This document shows positions 60,575 to 64,000 of a stretch of DNA of 64,000 bases, in pieces. Source of the DNA: Drosophila persimilis (lineage: Eukaryota; Arthropoda; Insecta; Diptera; Drosophilidae); assembly GCF_003286085.1 (NCBI RefSeq), contig NW_020825332.1, forward strand, positions 1,793,001 through 1,857,000, in the 5' to 3' direction. Below the pieces are notes generated by a model, which saw only the letters and a list, made by a program, of their open reading frames with translations, made no database searches and was not told where the DNA came from. A program made the translations under genes and the position numbers. Within the stretch, counting starts at the first letter, position 1, and every line of letters begins with the position of its first letter.

Positions 60575-63091
60575 GCACCGTCAGCGGTATGCAGGCCATG
60601 CAGCAGCTGCAGCTGCATATGCAGCACCAGCAGCACCAGCAGCAGCAGCAACAACAACAGATGCAACAGCAGCAACAACAGATGCAACAGCACCATGGAC
60701 ACCATGTACACCACTTGGCCGCCTACCAGCTGCCGCCGCCCGTTGCCGCCGAGTTCCTGCCCAGCGCCCTGTCGCGCTCCATGAAGTACGCCGAGCCCTG
60801 GATCTATGGCACTGTACGGGGCATACCGGCGCGGCCCTCCTACGGCTACCATCACCATCACCAGCATCCCCATGCGGCGGCCATCTTTGCCACGGACGGG
60901 GGCGGCGACTCGCCCCTGAGGGGGGCCCTGGCAGTGGTGATCTGTTCGTGCGCCGAGTATCTGAATGGCACGAAACGTGACGTGAAGAAGGCGAGCGTAT
61001 GCAAGAAGTGCAAAGGTTCGCGCCTGCCGCTTGCCACCATCGGGGGCGGCACTGGCGGGGGCACTGTCAGACTGCCAGCTGTCAGCAGCAGCAGCAGCAG
61101 CTGCAACGTCAACGGCAGGGGCAGCCGCCCCATGGCTGCCACAATGCGTGTGGTTAGTGCCACAAAGAAATCACGTCCCTCCATTCTGGATCCACAGAAG
61201 GATCCCTACGACCTGATGCGACGCACGCGACTCCTATCGCCGGAGCCGAGTGCCAGTGTCACCAGCAAGGACTCCCCCAGCAAGGAGGGAAAGTCACGTA
61301 GCCGCGAAACGGCCACGGTGTCCACAACGAGGGGTCGCACCCGGACCAGGGCACCGCTGCCCCCGGTAAAGGCAGCAACAGCAGCAACCTCTGCGGCACC
61401 AGAACCCGCCGACTGCTGGCTAATGGAGGACAACGATGCACTGCTTCAGAGCAGCGGTCTCCAAGGGAGAGCCTCCAGCGCCGGCAGCAGTCGCCGCTCC
61501 ATCCTTCGCTGCAACGTCAATCCCTACGACCTGATCTCAATTGAAAATGGGAAGCAGAACCAGCAGCAGAACCAGCAGCAGAGCCAGCAGCTGCAGCAGC
61601 AGCAGAAGAAGAACCAGTCGGCCAAGTCCGTCTATGCGGATGACTTCGATGTGGCCGACGCCCAGCTGAACGACGACGAGCTGGAGCGCCAGCGGAGCGA
61701 GCAGCGGGAGAAGGGGAAGCGCAAGAAGTTCTATGGGAACAATGTGGCGGCCATTGCCGGCCAGAGGATTAGCCTGGGCAAGGAGAAGCCCATAGCAATC
61801 GATCCGTCCGATTCGAGTGACAGCTATGAGCGGATCATTATCGCCTCCGCCTCCGCCACCGCCACCTCCTACTCCTGCTCTTCGGCGGAAGCGGTGGCGC
61901 ATTCAGCTCCGCCGCCTGTGGTGGGGCCGCGACGTCCGCCCCGCAATAAAAAAGCTGATGAGACGGCAGCCAGCCACCCGGAAGCGCCTTTAGCTGCAAT
62001 AATGCCTGTAACTCCTTCAAGGGCGACACCAACTGACGATGAGAATGATGAAGAGAACGATGATGGTAACGATGGCTCCGCGATGGCCTTTACAGTGCTC
62101 ACTGTGACGCCCACAATGCCGGCCATCAAGTCCATACTGAAGCGCCGTCCGTCGACACTGGAGTTGCCTTCAGTGCAGTCTCCGCCGCCTCCCGCCGTCC
62201 TCCTGCCCGACGGTGGAGTGGCGCCAGTGCTGACGCCTTCGGGCAAGTCACAGTTCTACATTCCGACGCCAACGAAGGCGACAGCTGCCACGCCCACGGC
62301 CACAGCTGCAACAGCAACAGCGATGGCGATGGCGATGGCAACATCAACACCTACACCCACACCCACGTCCAGTGGCACACCAGGAGCGAATGGTGCGACG
62401 ATGACGCCAACATCCACATCGAGTTCACGCAAAAAAGTGCAATTTATGGTCGAGGATAAAATCATAGCCACGACAACGGATACGGCGGCGACAACTGATG
62501 ACAGCAGCGATGCCAGCAATGCCAGCAATGCCAGCAATGCCTTTGTTGGCCCAGCCACTGGGGCGGGATCTGCTGCTGACGAAGCAACAACAACCAGGAC
62601 AAACTATGAGTACTACAATCGCAAGAGAAATGCAACAGCAGCAGCAGCGGCGGCGACAGCGGCAGTAGGGAGAGCAGCAGCAGCAGCAGCAGCAGCGGCG
62701 GCGGCACAGCAGGAGACATTTGCGGCTGACGTTGATGATGAGCATAACTTTACAACTTCCGCTGAACCAACAGCAACAGCAGCAGCAGCACCATCAGCAG
62801 TGACAGTGGCAACAGCAACAGCAACAGCAGCAGCAGGAACAGCAGCAACAGCAACAGCGTTGCACATTAAGCCGGATAGTTTGCATTATGAAGATGTGCT
62901 GCCGCCGCTGCTGTCCGGGCATCAAATATTTGACAAGAGCAACAGCGACAGGAGCAGCGAACCAGCAACTGAAATGCTGCCAAAATTATTATTGCCAGCG
63001 GAGGAGGATCCAGCAGCAACAGCGGCATGCCACTCGGGCATGGGGTCCCCGCATGTGACTGCAACTGCTGTCAGCAGCGTTTTGCCAGACG
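60493..63091 (+). CDS. Large low-complexity protein, partial; likely PP1-binding
   Basis: First coding exon, 60490-63091, giving 866 residues and ending in phase 1 at a donor (CAGACG then GTAAGT at 63092); later exons lie beyond the window. Layout: basic start (1-20), Gln/His-rich tract (about 34-77), a conserved-looking block with SMKYAEPWIYGTVRG (about 97-111), Cys motif CSC...CKKC (C151, C153, C170, C173), SIL-x5-PYDL motifs (before 237 and at 336), Gln-rich stretch (about 356-376), a charged segment (DDELERQRSEQREKGKRKK, 394-412), an acidic patch (DENDEENDDGND), SILK (547-550), Ala/Thr/Pro repeats, KKVQF (647-651), an SNA repeat and an Ala run (about 715-742). SILK followed by KVxF is the established arrangement of PP1 docking motifs, so a scaffold that brings PP1 to a site is a reasonable inference. 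No catalytic domain or membrane segment is visible. Bifocal, a fly PP1-binding cytoskeletal protein, is one candidate, but I cannot confirm it. Confidence 0.85.
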
Positions 63092-64000
63092 GTAAGTACC
63101 AGACCATAGAAGCTAGAAGCTGCCACTCTACCACCACCACCATTCAAACTGTCCCCTGGTTGCCATTTGCCCGTTTGCCCGCTTGCCCTTTTGGCCATGG
63201 ACTTTTGTTGGCTTTTAATTATGACGGCAAAAAGGGTAGAAGAATGAATGTGCGAAGTAAGCAGTTTTTCCTTTACCAAGTGCCACACGGACATTCGAAA
63301 GGGAAACCGAACCCCCTGCCCCCCAAAGAGGGCATGCCAAATGCCACATGCCACATGTCCAGGTCTATTCTTTTGCCACATTCTCCCAGCAACAACTAGT
63401 CTGTCTGTCATTCATTCATTCATGGATGGACACTGTTTATTTTTGAGTGAAAATGCAGCAATTGTTTGCTAATTGCTCATCACCGCACCGCGCCGCACCG
63501 CACCGCACCGCACCGCACCGCACCGCACCGCCCCGCATTATATTACGTATACGCAAAGTTGACGACGACACTTTATGCATTATACAAATGTCCCCCCGCC
63601 CGCCTACCCCTTTTGAACAAGCACAAGAGGGGGAGGGGGGAGTGGAATGAAAATAGCAGAGGAAATGGTTGTGGCACTGCCAGAGCCAATTGAAATGGTG
63701 ACATTTGAATGAGAACGATGGGGTCACACCTGCTTCTGCCTCTGCCTCTGCTGCTGCTGCAAGTTCACGGAAGGGTTAACACCATAATCAAGCATCAGAG
63801 ACCCTCTCAGACCCACACAGACCCCATTGACACACAGTCAGAGGCACAGTCGTCTCCTCTCACATGCTGGCACCTCTCTATATGCTTTAAGCGAGTGAAA
63901 CCAGCTTTCCACATCCATCGAAAGGTGTCATGCCACCACCACCACAACCTCCCACGGCACGTAGTTACGCGGCAAACAGAACGAGGACTACGACGACTGC
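63092..64000 (+). other. Intron of the large gene (start)
   Basis: The frame stays open to 63399 but the donor CG/GTAAGTACC at 63091/63092 is strong, and beyond it the codon use loses its bias and the sequence turns into ordinary non-coding DNA with a CGCAC pentamer array (63481-63535). No acceptor with an open frame behind it is seen before the window end, so the next exon lies outside. Confidence 0.7.
63481..63535. repeat. CGCAC pentamer array
   Basis: About eleven copies of a CGCAC/CACCG pentamer inside the intron of the large gene, with one variant CGCGC near the start and CGCCC at the end. It is one of several pentamer arrays in the window (others near 9961, 16062, 45960 and 56320). Confidence 0.9.

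Noticed and set aside
63092-63399. Continuation of the large frame to a stop at 63399
   Set aside because: A strong donor (GTAAGT) lies at 63092 and codon bias ends there; the tail reads like untranslated DNA.

Overview
The window looks like euchromatic, gene-poor DNA from a Drosophila genome. Three things point there: a complete-looking DINE-1/INE-1 (Helentron) element at about 16.25-17.37 kb, three exact CAGGTAG (Zelda/TAGteam) sites just upstream of a TATA box and a short intronless gene, and a large CAG/CAA-rich (opa-type) coding exon with fly-like splice sites. The very high density of short tandem repeats and the form of the DINE-1 ends suggest the obscura group (D. pseudoobscura and relatives). 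That last step is recognition from memory, not a comparison.

Only two protein-coding genes can be supported, both on the + strand. The first (CDS 51864-52271) is an intronless 135-residue gene with TATA box, G/C-ending codons and a poly(A) signal. Its promoter carries three CAGGTAG heptamers within 84 bp, the signature of genes switched on by Zelda in the earliest zygotic wave. The second (exon 60281-60417, then coding exon 60490-63091, continuing past the window) encodes at least 866 residues of a large, low-complexity protein. It has a Cys pair motif, a duplicated SIL-x5-PYDL motif, and SILK plus KVQF motifs typical of protein phosphatase 1 (PP1) partners. I cannot name either gene with confidence.

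The remaining ~51 kb on the left is non-coding. It contains AT-rich blocks (0.3-0.8, 18.3-18.7, 22.9-23.3, 30.0-30.6, 38.5-38.9 kb), unit-repeat arrays (5.5-6.3, 8.2-8.55, 57.7-58.25 kb), a 23-copy CCCCTA hexamer array (12.9-13.04 kb), and poly-G/poly-C runs up to 31 bases. There are also dozens of di- to hexanucleotide arrays. Three stretches look like possible upstream exons or 5' UTRs on the + strand: 21514-21648 (open, proline-rich, good splice sites), 26.7-27.16 kb (T-poor, ATG-free) and 46714-46970 (ATG-free, good splice sites). If the last belongs to the large gene, the small early gene would lie nested inside its intron.

Most long open frames elsewhere come from translating simple repeats and are not annotated. 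No tRNA, rRNA, CRISPR array or virus was seen.
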